A stretch of 64,000 bases of DNA, taken from contig CAWHNE010000029.1 of NCBI GenBank assembly GCA_963830485.1, positions 310,001-374,000 of the forward strand. The letters are read 5' to 3'. Below are positions 28,810 through 36,021 of the stretch, piece after piece (position 1 is the stretch's first letter; each line of letters begins with the position of its first letter). The position numbers and the translations under genes were made by a program. Below the pieces are notes generated by a model. The model did not search any database. It was given only the letters and a program-made list of their open reading frames with translations, and had not been told where the DNA came from. This DNA comes from CAIWHR01 sp963830485. Lineage in GTDB: Bacteria; Pseudomonadota; Gammaproteobacteria; Burkholderiales; Casimicrobiaceae.

Positions 28810-29771
28810 ATGGCAACCGAAGAACGGCGGATCCGACTTGGCCTCGATCTCGGCGGCACGAAGATCGAGATCGTCGCACTCGGGGCAGGCGGTGACGAGC
28901 TCGTGCGCCGGCGCGTCCCGACGCCGCGCGACGACTATGGCGCAACCATTGGTGCTCTCGCCGGACTCGTACGCGACGTCGAGCGCGAGCTCGGTATCCT
29001 CGGCACCATCGGCATCGGCACGCCGGGCTCGATCTCGCGCGCGACCGGCCTCTTGCGCGGCTCGAACTCGGTGTGCCTGAACGGACAGCCGATCAAGCGC
29101 GACCTCGAGGCCGCACTCGGCCGCGAGGTGCGGATCACGAACGACGCCAATTGCTTCGCGCTGTCGGAGGCGACCGACGGGGCAGGCGAGGGCGCGGACG
29201 TCGTGTTCGGTGCGATCCTCGGCACCGGCGTCGGCGCCGGCATCGTCGTGCACGGAAAAGTGCTGGACGGTCCCAACGCGATCGCCGGCGAGTGGGGACA
29301 CAACCCGCTGCCCTGGCCGCGCGACGACGAGCGGCCGGGGCCGCCGTGCTTCTGCGGCCACGTCGGCTGTATCGAAACCTTCGTGTCCGGGATCGGCCTC
29401 GAGCGCGACCATCTGCGCGCGATGCGCGAGCCGCTCCAGGCTCACGAGATCGCGGCGCGCGCCGCGCCGGGCGATGCTGCGTGCGAGGCGACGCTCGCCC
29501 GCTACGAGGATCGGCTCGCGCGTGCTCTCTCGCACGTGATCAATCTCTCGATCCGGACGTCATCGTGCTGGGCGGCGGCATGTCGAACGTCGCTCGGCTC
29601 TACGCGAACGTACCGGCGCTGTGGGGCGCGTGGGTGTTCTCCGACCGCGTCGACACGCGGCTCGTGCGGCATCGGCACGGCGATTCGAGCGGCGTGCGTG
29701 GCGCGGCGTGGCTGTGGGGTCGCAGCGAGCCGGACGACGACCCTCGTGCGCGGCCGGCCCGCCCGACCTAG
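28810..29771 (+). CDS. ROK-family sugar kinase (one frameshift)
   Basis: ATP-dependent hexose kinase of the ROK family, probably acting on glucose, fructose or N-acetylglucosamine. The phosphate loop is LGLDLGGTKIEIVALG, the substrate region ITNDANCFALSEATDGAGEG, and the zinc motif CFCGHVGCIETFVSG (CxCGxxGCxE). A missing base near 29550 separates the last part (DPDVIVLGGGMSN). Corrected length is about 320 residues. It diverges from glgP with a 200-base gap, so it may phosphorylate glucose set free during glycogen breakdown; that link is inferred from position only. Confidence 0.86.
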
Positions 29772-29842
29772 ACGCTATCCGCGACGAACGGTCGCAGGTG
29801 GAAGCCGCCCGTGCGCTCGCCACGGCATTTTTCGCCCGGGGA

Positions 29843-29856
29843 TTGACGACGGTCAA
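29843..29856. promoter_or_regulatory. FNR/ANR-like palindrome upstream of the small heat shock gene
   Basis: TTGACGACGGTCAA is a perfect 5-4-5 palindrome of the form TTGAC-N4-GTCAA, differing from the FNR/ANR consensus TTGAT-N4-ATCAA by one symmetrical base pair. It lies about 104 bases before the Hsp20 start. Small heat shock genes are under ANR-type oxygen control in some proteobacteria. No matching -10 element was confirmed. Confidence 0.35.
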
Positions 29857-29959
29857 GCCATGCCGTTGCCGCAGGCGGAGCGCGGCGGAGAATGAAAATC
29901 GGGGAGGGTCCCGAGGGCTCGGGACCCGAGCCAAGAGAGCAGCAGGTGTAGGAGGATGC

Positions 29960-30386
29960 ATGACAAACCTCGTCTCGTATGACCCGTTCGCTGAAACGGG
30001 GCTCGACGACCTGTTCCGCGGTTTCTTCGCGCCGGTCCGGCTCGAAGGCGTCCCGGACGCCGGTCACGATCAAGATGGACGTGACCGAGATGGATGACGG
30101 CTACATGATCCACGCCGAAATGCCGGGCGTGAAGAAAGACGACATCAACGTCGAGATCGAGGGCAACCAGGTGACAATCACCGGCGAGACCAAACGGGAG
30201 TGGGAAAAGAAGGAAGGCGACAAGGTGTTGCGCAGCGAGCGTTATTTCGGCAACGTCTTTCGCAGCTTCACGGTTCCCGCCGAGCTCAATGAGGCGTTGT
30301 GCGAAGCGAAATTCGCGAACGGCGTCCTCGAGCTCAAGCTCGTCAGGAAGATGCCGGTTGCCGGCAAGAAGCTGTCGGTGAAGTAG
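29960..30386 (+). CDS. Hsp20-family small heat shock protein (one frameshift)
   Basis: Alpha-crystallin-type ATP-independent chaperone that holds unfolded proteins; about 141 residues. The ATG at 29960 follows a ggagg site. The N-terminal arm reads MTNLVSYDPFAETGLDDLFR; the crystallin core has VTIKMDVTEMDDGYMIHAEM, PGVKKDDINVEIEGNQVTI and ANGVLELKLVRK; the C-terminal tail is short. One extra base near 30055 breaks the frame between arm and core. A strong terminator follows, so it is probably transcribed alone. Confidence 0.9.
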
Positions 30387-30433
30387 GCGGCACCGACAGG
30401 GGGAACATCCCCCGGGATGGCGCCGCTTCGTGG

Positions 30434-30464
30434 CAAGGGCCCCTCCGTGGGGCCCTTGTTTTTT
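30434..30464 (+). terminator. Rho-independent terminator after hsp20
   Basis: A perfect 10-base-pair stem CAAGGGCCCC / GGGGCCCTTG with loop TCCGT is followed by six T residues. It ends the Hsp20 transcript before the next gene on the same strand. Confidence 0.9.
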
Positions 30465-30531
30465 GCGAGGGTCGCCGCGGCGTGGTTGAATGACGGTCGC
30501 ACCCCGCGTCGAGGGTGTCGGGGAGGCGGCG

Positions 30532-31359
30532 ATGCATGCGATCGCGCTGGTCGATGCGTTGAAGCGGACGCTGAAGGGGCGTGCGATCACGTACGCCACG
30601 GTTGCCGCAGGGCTGGGCCTGAGCGAGGCCAGCGTGAAACGGATGTTCTCCCGCCGGGACTTCACGTTGCAGCGGCTCGAGGACATCTGTCGCATCGCGG
30701 GCCTCGATTTCGAGGAGCTCGTGCGCGACGCGACCGCCGAGGAAGTGGGGATGACGCACCTCACCGCGGAGCAGGAGCAGGAGATCGTCTCCGATCCGAC
30801 GCTCATGCTGATCGCGCTCTGTGCGGTGGGCAACTGGACGTTCCGACAGATCGTCGACACCTATAACATTCCGGAGGCCGAGTGCGTGCGCTGTCTCGCG
30901 CGGCTCGACCGGCGGCGGATCATCGAGCTCGGTCCCGAGAACCGCATTCGGTCGCTGATCAGCCGGACGTTCTCGTGGCTTCCCGGTGGGCCGATCCAGC
31001 GCTATTTCCGCGCGCGCGTCGAGTCCGAATACCTGTCTTCCAAGTTCGATCGCCCCGGCGAACTGTTCCTGTTCGTGAACGGCATGCTGTCGCGGCACAG
31101 CGCGGCCGAGGTGACCGCGCGAATGCGCCGCGTCGCGGGCGACTTCGCGGATCTGCACGCGGCCGACCGCGCGCTGCCGCTGTCGGAGCGGCATGGCGCC
31201 AGCATGCTGCTCGCGATCCGGCCCTGGGAGCCGCGCGCGTTCCGCGCGCTGCGGCGCAAGGGTCAGGCACCCGTTCCGGCCGGCCGGCTCTTGAATCCGA
31301 TGCTCGACAACACCTCGCCCGGAGCGTCGCGCTCCCCGCGCAAGACGCGCCTGCGGTAG
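30532..31359 (+). CDS. XRE-like helix-turn-helix transcriptional regulator
   Basis: DNA-binding protein of about 275 residues. Near the N-terminus, ITYATVAAGLGLSEASVKRM and DICRIAGLDFEELVRDA form a Cro/XRE-type helix-turn-helix. The remaining 200 residues include LIALCAVGNWTFRQIVDTYN, which may be a second helix-turn-helix, and FLFVNGMLSRHSAAEVTARM, a likely ligand or oligomer domain without a recognised family. I chose the ATG at 30532 because a ggggagg site precedes it; a start at 30490 would add 14 residues. The target is unknown. Confidence 0.75.
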   Translation: MHAIALVDALKRTLKGRAITYATVAAGLGLSEASVKRMFSRRDFTLQRLEDICRIAGLDFEELVRDATAEEVGMTHLTAEQEQEIVSDPTLMLIALCAVGNWTFRQIVDTYNIPEAECVRCLARLDRRRIIELGPENRIRSLISRTFSWLPGGPIQRYFRARVESEYLSSKFDRPGELFLFVNGMLSRHSAAEVTARMRRVAGDFADLHAADRALPLSERHGASMLLAIRPWEPRAFRALRRKGQAPVPAGRLLNPMLDNTSPGASRSPRKTRLR

Positions 31360-31478
31360 CGCGCCGCGCGACCCGCGGTAGCGGCGAGCGCGACTTCCGA
31401 CAGGTGGCTTTACGCACGCGGCCGTCAGGCGCAGCGTGGACTGGCGGGCACGTGCCCGCATTCGATGCAAGGAGTTCC

Positions 31479-31961
31479 ATGCTGAGCGTCTCGAAGCGAC
31501 TCGCCGTGGCCGCTGCGGCTCCGGCGCTGGCTCTGACGGGGTGCTACATCGTTCCCATCAATCCGGACGGCACACCCGCCTATCCGTATCCCTATTCCTA
31601 CAGCACGCCGCCGTATGCGGTCGTTCCAGCGCCGCCCGTCGTCGCGGGCGGCCCATTGCCGGCCCAGCTGAACGCGCGACTCTATCCCGTGAACGAACTG
31701 GCGACGCAGACCGGCGTGGTGACCGGCAGCGTCACCAACATGATGAACGGCAAGGGCCGATTCCAGCTCGACTATCGCGGCGAGCTTCTCAGCGGCGAGG
31801 CGACGCGCACGTCGGGCGACGAGCGCCGCGGCGTCGCCAACGCGTACGGACCGCGCGGCACGTACATGAGCTGCGAGTACAAGATGAACACGCCGTACCA
31901 GGGTGCCGGCACGTGCACGCTGTCCAACGGCGCGAAGTACGAGGTGCATCTCGGCGGGTGA
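31479..31961 (+). CDS. Small lipoprotein of unknown function
   Basis: A 160-residue lipoprotein: the signal ends with the lipobox ALTGC at about residues 22-26. A Tyr/Pro-rich stretch (PAYPYPYSYSTPPY) follows, then a domain with SVTNMMNGKGRFQLDYRGEL, GEATRT and CEYKMNTPYQGAGTCTLSNG that looks like a small beta-barrel with one disulfide. An aaggag site lies before the ATG. A terminator follows, so it is a single-gene unit. No known function. Confidence 0.75.
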   Translation: MLSVSKRLAVAAAAPALALTGCYIVPINPDGTPAYPYPYSYSTPPYAVVPAPPVVAGGPLPAQLNARLYPVNELATQTGVVTGSVTNMMNGKGRFQLDYRGELLSGEATRTSGDERRGVANAYGPRGTYMSCEYKMNTPYQGAGTCTLSNGAKYEVHLGG

Positions 31962-31991
31962 GCACCGCCGTCCTACTTCGCTCCCAATCCG

Positions 31992-32015
31992 GGCCGGCGT
32001 CGCCGGCCTTTTTTT
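31992..32015 (+). terminator. Rho-independent terminator after the lipoprotein gene
   Basis: An 8-base-pair stem GGCCGGCG / CGCCGGCC with a one-base loop as written, opening to a larger loop in practice, is followed by seven T residues about 30 bases after the stop codon. Confidence 0.85.
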
Positions 32016-32026
32016 CGGGATTCGAT

Positions 32027-32040
32027 TTGCGCCAGATCAA
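32027..32040. promoter_or_regulatory. Weak FNR/ANR-like box upstream of the acyltransferase gene
   Basis: TTGCGCCAGATCAA matches the TTGAT-N4-ATCAA consensus in eight of ten fixed positions, with one full half-site. It lies 137 bases before the start at 32178. This is a weak match and may be chance. Confidence 0.2.
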
Positions 32041-32177
32041 GCGACCCTGTGCGCAGGGCGCCGATGCTTTTTGATGTACCCTGCCCGGACCAAGAGTGTC
32101 GTAGCTCGGCGCGCACTATCCTATAGGAAAGGGGGGTGTACATCTCGGATACCAGTGCAAGCACGTGAAGCGGCCAC

Positions 32178-32729
32178 ATGGACTCGCGGCTCGTATTCAA
32201 GATCGCGGACCGACCGGAAGAGTTCGTGGCGATCCACTGCCTCAACTACCGGACCTTCGTCGAGGAGATCCCGCAGCACGCCGAGAACCCCGAGGGCCGG
32301 CTGGTCGATCGGTTCCACGACCAGAACTGCTACGTCATCTGCCTCGATGGGAAACAGCTCGTCGGCATGCTTGCGCTGCGGACAGAGCGTCCGTTCTCGC
32401 TCGACCAGAAGCTGCCGAACCTCGATGCGCTGCTGCCGCCGGGCCGCCGGATCGGCGAAGTGCGGTTGCTGGCGGTAGAGCCGTCGTACCGCCGTTCCAG
32501 CATCCTGCCCGGACTGTTCCTAGTCCTCGAGCGCGAGTCCCTTGCGCGCGTGCTCACGATGCTGATCGTCTCGGCTACCGTCCGCCAGCTCCGGCTCTAC
32601 GAGCGCTTGGGCTTTGTTCCGTTCGGGCCTCTGGTCGGGCGCGAAGGCGCGTGGTTCCAGCCGATGTGCCTCACGCTGGAACGGTTTCGCGAAGTCGAGC
32701 CGACGTATGCCTGGAGGCGGAGCGGGTGA
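32178..32729 (+). CDS. GNAT / FeeM-like acyltransferase
   Basis: A 183-residue protein with the GNAT fold as also seen in N-acyl amino acid synthases (FeeM-like) and acyl-homoserine-lactone synthases: CLNYRTFVEEIPQH near the start, DGKQLVGMLALRTERPF as the central strand, IGEVRLLAVEPSYRR as the acyl-CoA-binding strand-loop, and VRQLRLYERLGFVPFG at the end. It may transfer an acyl or acetyl group to an amine. The usual RxxGxG loop is replaced by YRRSSILPG. The gene is 28 bases upstream of a B12-binding radical SAM gene and probably in one operon with it. Confidence 0.7.
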   Translation: MDSRLVFKIADRPEEFVAIHCLNYRTFVEEIPQHAENPEGRLVDRFHDQNCYVICLDGKQLVGMLALRTERPFSLDQKLPNLDALLPPGRRIGEVRLLAVEPSYRRSSILPGLFLVLERESLARVLTMLIVSATVRQLRLYERLGFVPFGPLVGREGAWFQPMCLTLERFREVEPTYAWRRSG

Positions 32730-32757
32730 CGCAGAGCGATGGCGGGGAAGGAGCGAT

Positions 32758-34086
32758 ATGAATGCCGGCAACCTCAGGTTTCTCCTGATCAACCCGACGG
32801 CGCCCCAGTGCCGCGTGCCGCCAGGTGGCGTGTCTTCTCCGAAGACGCGCTTCTTCCGGTTCTCGATGCTGTCGAGCCTCTACGTCGCGGCGGCGCTGCC
32901 GGCCGACGTCACGCCGACGATCGTCGACGAGGAAATCGAAGCGATCGACTTCGGCGCCGACGCGGATCTCGTCGGAATCTCGTTCATGACGTTCAACGCC
33001 CCTCGCGCCTACGAGATCGCCGACCGCTTCCGCGCGTCGGGAAAGACGGTGGTCGTGGGCGGCTACCATCCGAGCCTCCTGCCGGACGAGGCGCAGCAGA
33101 ACGCGGATTGCGTGTGCGTCGGCGAGGCCGAAGGAACCGTTCCGCAGATGATCGCCGACTTCCGCCGTGGCAAGCTGAAGCCTCGCTATGTCTCGGCGCC
33201 GGTGTCCCTCACGGGCCTGCCCGTGCCGGATCGCTCACTGATCCGGGTCGGGCACTATGCCCCGGTCGCGGCGGTGCAGGCGACGCGCGGATGCCCGAAC
33301 ACGTGCAGCTTCTGCTCGATTACGTCGTTCTTCCACCAGCGCTTCCGCACGCGGCCGGTCGACGAGGTCATCGACGAGCTGCGTTTTCTGGGAAAACACC
33401 TGCTGTTCATGGACGACAACCTCACAGCGAACCGCAGCTACGCCCTGGAGCTTTTCAATCGGATGGCGCCGCTCGGGAAGGTGTGGTTCAGCCAATGCAG
33501 CATCCGAATTGCCTATGATGACCGGGTGCTCGACGCCGCAGCGAAAAGCGGTTGCCGCGGGCTCTTCATCGGGCTCGAGTCGCTGTCGCAGGACAATCTC
33601 GCCGGCTGGAAGAAGAAGACCAACAAGGCCTCCGAATTCGAGTGGGCTATCCGCAGGATCCACGACCACGGCATCGGCGTCGTGCCGGGAATCGTCCTGG
33701 GCTACGACGGCGACACGCTGTCGACGTTCGACGAAACGCTGGAGTTCCTGCTGCGTACCAACGTCGATGCGCTGCAGGCAACGATCCTGACCCCGTTCCC
33801 GGGCACGCCGCTCTATGCCGAGATGGAGCGCCAGGGCCGGATCACCGACCGCAACTGGTCGCACTACGACTTCCGCCACGTCGTGTTTGAACCAAAGCGG
33901 ATGAGCGCCGCGGAGCTCCAGGCCGGCCATGACCGCGTACTCTCCGAGTTCTATTCGTGGAAGAATTCAGCGCGGCGGTTCGTCCGCGAGATGTCTTACC
34001 TGCCGTTTGGACTGATCGCGAAGGCGGCCATTCCGCTCAATCTCTCCTACCGGATCCGCCTCGCCGCGGACGGCACGTTGCATTGA
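32758..34086 (+). CDS. B12-binding-domain radical SAM protein
   Basis: A 442-residue enzyme of the cobalamin-binding radical SAM class. The N-terminal cobalamin domain covers roughly residues 5-150 (LLINPTAPQC, VDEEIEAIDFGADADLVGIS, VVVGGYHPSLLPDEA). The radical SAM cluster motif CPNTCSFC (CxxxCxxC) lies near residue 182, followed by LLFMDDNLTANRSYALELF, GLFIGLESLS and ILTPFPGTPLYAEM. Relatives methylate unreactive carbons or perform ring chemistry (hopanoid, chlorophyll and secondary metabolite pathways). The substrate here is unknown; the acyltransferase upstream is the only partner seen. Confidence 0.85.
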   Translation: MNAGNLRFLLINPTAPQCRVPPGGVSSPKTRFFRFSMLSSLYVAAALPADVTPTIVDEEIEAIDFGADADLVGISFMTFNAPRAYEIADRFRASGKTVVVGGYHPSLLPDEAQQNADCVCVGEAEGTVPQMIADFRRGKLKPRYVSAPVSLTGLPVPDRSLIRVGHYAPVAAVQATRGCPNTCSFCSITSFFHQRFRTRPVDEVIDELRFLGKHLLFMDDNLTANRSYALELFNRMAPLGKVWFSQCSIRIAYDDRVLDAAAKSGCRGLFIGLESLSQDNLAGWKKKTNKASEFEWAIRRIHDHGIGVVPGIVLGYDGDTLSTFDETLEFLLRTNVDALQATILTPFPGTPLYAEMERQGRITDRNWSHYDFRHVVFEPKRMSAAELQAGHDRVLSEFYSWKNSARRFVREMSYLPFGLIAKAAIPLNLSYRIRLAADGTLH

Positions 34087-34151
34087 CGATCAGCCGTGCG
34101 CAGGAGCGCGCGGCAACGCGGTCCCGACGCACCGTCGTGCTCCGGTCGCGG

Positions 34152-35795
34152 CTACATGTTCTGGTAGAGCGGGCCCCCACCGCCCTCGGGCGCGACCCAC
34201 ACGATGTTCTGCGTCGGGTCCTTGATGTCGCAGCTCTTGCAGTGGACGCAGTTCTGCGCATTGATCTGCAGGCGTTCTGAACCCTCGTCGGACTGCACGA
34301 ACTCATAGACGCCCGCGGGACAGTAGCGCGCCTCGGGTCCGGCGAAGCGGGCGAGATTGATCGCGACCGGCACCGACGCATCCTTCAGCGTGAGATGCGA
34401 GGGCTGGTTCTCCTCGTGGTTCGTGTTCGAAACGAAGACCGACGAGAGCTTGTCGAACGTGAGCACGCCGTCGGGCTTGGGGTAGTCGATGGGCGAGCAC
34501 TCGGCGGCAGGCCGGAGCTTCTCGTGGTCCGCCAGTTTCCGGTGCAGCGTCCACGGCGCCTTGCCGCGCAAGACGAGTTGGTCGATGCCCCACAGGAACG
34601 CGCCGCTCAGGAGTCCCAAGTCGAGGTACGGCTTGAAGTTCCGTGCGACGTAAAGCTCGTCCCGGAGCCATGACGCCTCGAACGCAGTCGGGTATGCGGC
34701 GAGCTCATCGTGCTCCCGTCCGGCGGCAAGCGCGTCGAACGCGGCGTCGCCGGCCAGCATTCCGGACTTGATCGCGGCGTGGGAGCCCTTGATCCGTGGC
34801 GCATTCAGGAAGCCCGCGTCGCAGCCGACGAGCGCGCCGCCCGGGAAGGCGAGCTTCGGCAGCGACTGGAGTCCGCTCGCATTGATCGCGCGCGCGCCGT
34901 AGGCGATGCGCTTGCCGCCGGCGAGGAATGCCGCGATGGTCGGATGCGCCTTGTAGCGCTGGAATTCCTGGAACGGCTCGAGATACGGGTTCGCATAACC
35001 CAGTCCGACGACCAGCCCAACTGAAACCTGGCGGTTCTCGAAGTGGTACATGAATCCGCCGCCGTACGTCGCGCGGTCGAGCGGCCACCCCGCGCTGTGC
35101 AGCACGAGCCCCGGGACGTGTTTCGTCGGATCGACCTCCCACAGCTCCTTGAGGCCGAGCCCCCAGGTCTGCGGATCGCGCCCTTCGTCGAGCGAGTAGC
35201 GCGCGATCACTTGCTTGCCGAGGTGGCCGCGCGCCCCCTCGGCGAACAGCGTGTACTTGCCGGCGAGCTCGACGCCCGGCTGGTAGTTGGCCGTCGGCTG
35301 TCCGTCCTTGCCGACGCCCATGTCGCCGGTCGCGACGCCGCGCACCGACCCGCCTTCGTCGTAGAGCACTTCCGCGCCGGCGAATCCCGCGAACACTTCG
35401 ACCCCCAGCGCTTCGGCCTGTTGTCCGAGCCAGCGCACGACATTCGCGAGGCTGACGATGTAGCAGCCGTCGTTGAGAAAACAGTCGGGCAGGAGCCAGT
35501 GCGGGTTGTAGATCGCCTTCGACCGGGTGAGCAGGTAGAAGCGGTCCTCGCTGACCGGCGTATCGAGCGGCGCCTTGCGTTCCTTCCAGTCCGGAATGAG
35601 CTCGGTCAACGCACGCGGGTCCATCACGGCGCCGGAGAGGATGTGCGCGCCGAGCTCCGATCCCTTCTCCAGTACGACGACGCTAACCTCGCGGCCGGCT
35701 TCCGCCGCGCGCTGTTTGATCCTGATGGCTGCCGCGAGGCCCGCCGGCCCGCCACCCACGATCACGACGTCGTACTCCATCCGCTCGCGTTCCAT
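34152..35795 (-). CDS. Electron transfer flavoprotein-ubiquinone oxidoreductase
   Basis: Membrane-associated FAD and 4Fe-4S enzyme, 547 residues, that takes electrons from reduced ETF and reduces ubiquinone. It begins with the FAD motif YDVVIVGGGPAGLAAAIRI, has GAHILSGAVMDPRAL, the membrane-surface segment KELWEVDPTKHVPGLVLHS, GCDAGFLNAPRIKGSHAAIK, and ends with the cluster ligands in CPAGVYEF and CVHCKSCDIKDPTQNIVWV. The frame is unbroken. It diverges from the membrane Fe-S oxidoreductase, with a short AT-rich element between them. Confidence 0.95.
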   Translation of the reverse strand: MERERMEYDVVIVGGGPAGLAAAIRIKQRAAEAGREVSVVVLEKGSELGAHILSGAVMDPRALTELIPDWKERKAPLDTPVSEDRFYLLTRSKAIYNPHWLLPDCFLNDGCYIVSLANVVRWLGQQAEALGVEVFAGFAGAEVLYDEGGSVRGVATGDMGVGKDGQPTANYQPGVELAGKYTLFAEGARGHLGKQVIARYSLDEGRDPQTWGLGLKELWEVDPTKHVPGLVLHSAGWPLDRATYGGGFMYHFENRQVSVGLVVGLGYANPYLEPFQEFQRYKAHPTIAAFLAGGKRIAYGARAINASGLQSLPKLAFPGGALVGCDAGFLNAPRIKGSHAAIKSGMLAGDAAFDALAAGREHDELAAYPTAFEASWLRDELYVARNFKPYLDLGLLSGAFLWGIDQLVLRGKAPWTLHRKLADHEKLRPAAECSPIDYPKPDGVLTFDKLSSVFVSNTNHEENQPSHLTLKDASVPVAINLARFAGPEARYCPAGVYEFVQSDEGSERLQINAQNCVHCKSCDIKDPTQNIVWVAPEGGGGPLYQNM

Positions 35796-35837
35796 ACCCG
35801 AGTCTCCGTCGCGGCGGGGCCGCGCGAGAGGGAATTG

Positions 35838-35843
35838 TATAAT
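35838..35843 (+). promoter_or_regulatory. AT-rich promoter core between divergent ETF-linked genes
   Basis: TATAAT on the plus strand, embedded in AATTGTATAATT, lies in an otherwise GC-rich gap between the ETF-quinone oxidoreductase gene and the repeat units. The minus strand offers TATACA at nearly the same place, so it could serve both directions. No clear -35 hexamer is present. Confidence 0.35.
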
Positions 35844-35899
35844 TCTCGCGTTTGCCGCCCGCCCGCCTGCGCACGGCACGCCTTCCGCTCCCGCCGCGC

Positions 35900-36021
35900 A
35901 TGAGCCCGCCGGGCCGTCCCAAGGGTGAATACCGGAGCGCGGAGCGCGCAGGTAAACTCCAATGAGCCCGCCGGGCCGCCCCAAGGGCGAATACCGGAGC
36001 GCGGAGTGCGAACGTACTCCA
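35900..36021 (+). repeat. Two tandem start-codon-bearing repeat units
   Basis: Unit 1 (35900-35961, 62 bases) and unit 2 (35962-36021, 60 bases) are nearly identical; both begin ATGAGCCCGCCGGGCCG and end in ACTCCA. The next gene then begins ATGAGCCC as if it were the start of a third unit. Unit 1 encodes a 21-residue peptide (MSPPGRPKGEYRSAER plus five) ending in a TGA that overlaps the ATG of unit 2. Unit 2 is in frame with the following gene and would add 20 residues to it. I recall similar units ahead of genes in betaproteobacteria. Confidence 0.75.

Noticed and set aside
19144..28895. Very long plus-strand open frames across the glycogen genes (19144-22632 and 25923-28895).
   Set aside because: They lie exactly opposite glgX, glgA, glgB and glgP, which carry clear catalytic motifs; the antisense proteins are Arg/Glu-rich without any recognisable domain.
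32178..32729. Acyl-homoserine-lactone synthase (LuxI) as the identity of the acyltransferase.
   Set aside because: The characteristic conserved Arg/Asp/Glu set of LuxI proteins is not visible and no LuxR partner is nearby; only the general fold is supported.
35900..36021. CRISPR array.
   Set aside because: There are only two units, directly abutting with no spacers, and they encode a start codon and leader.
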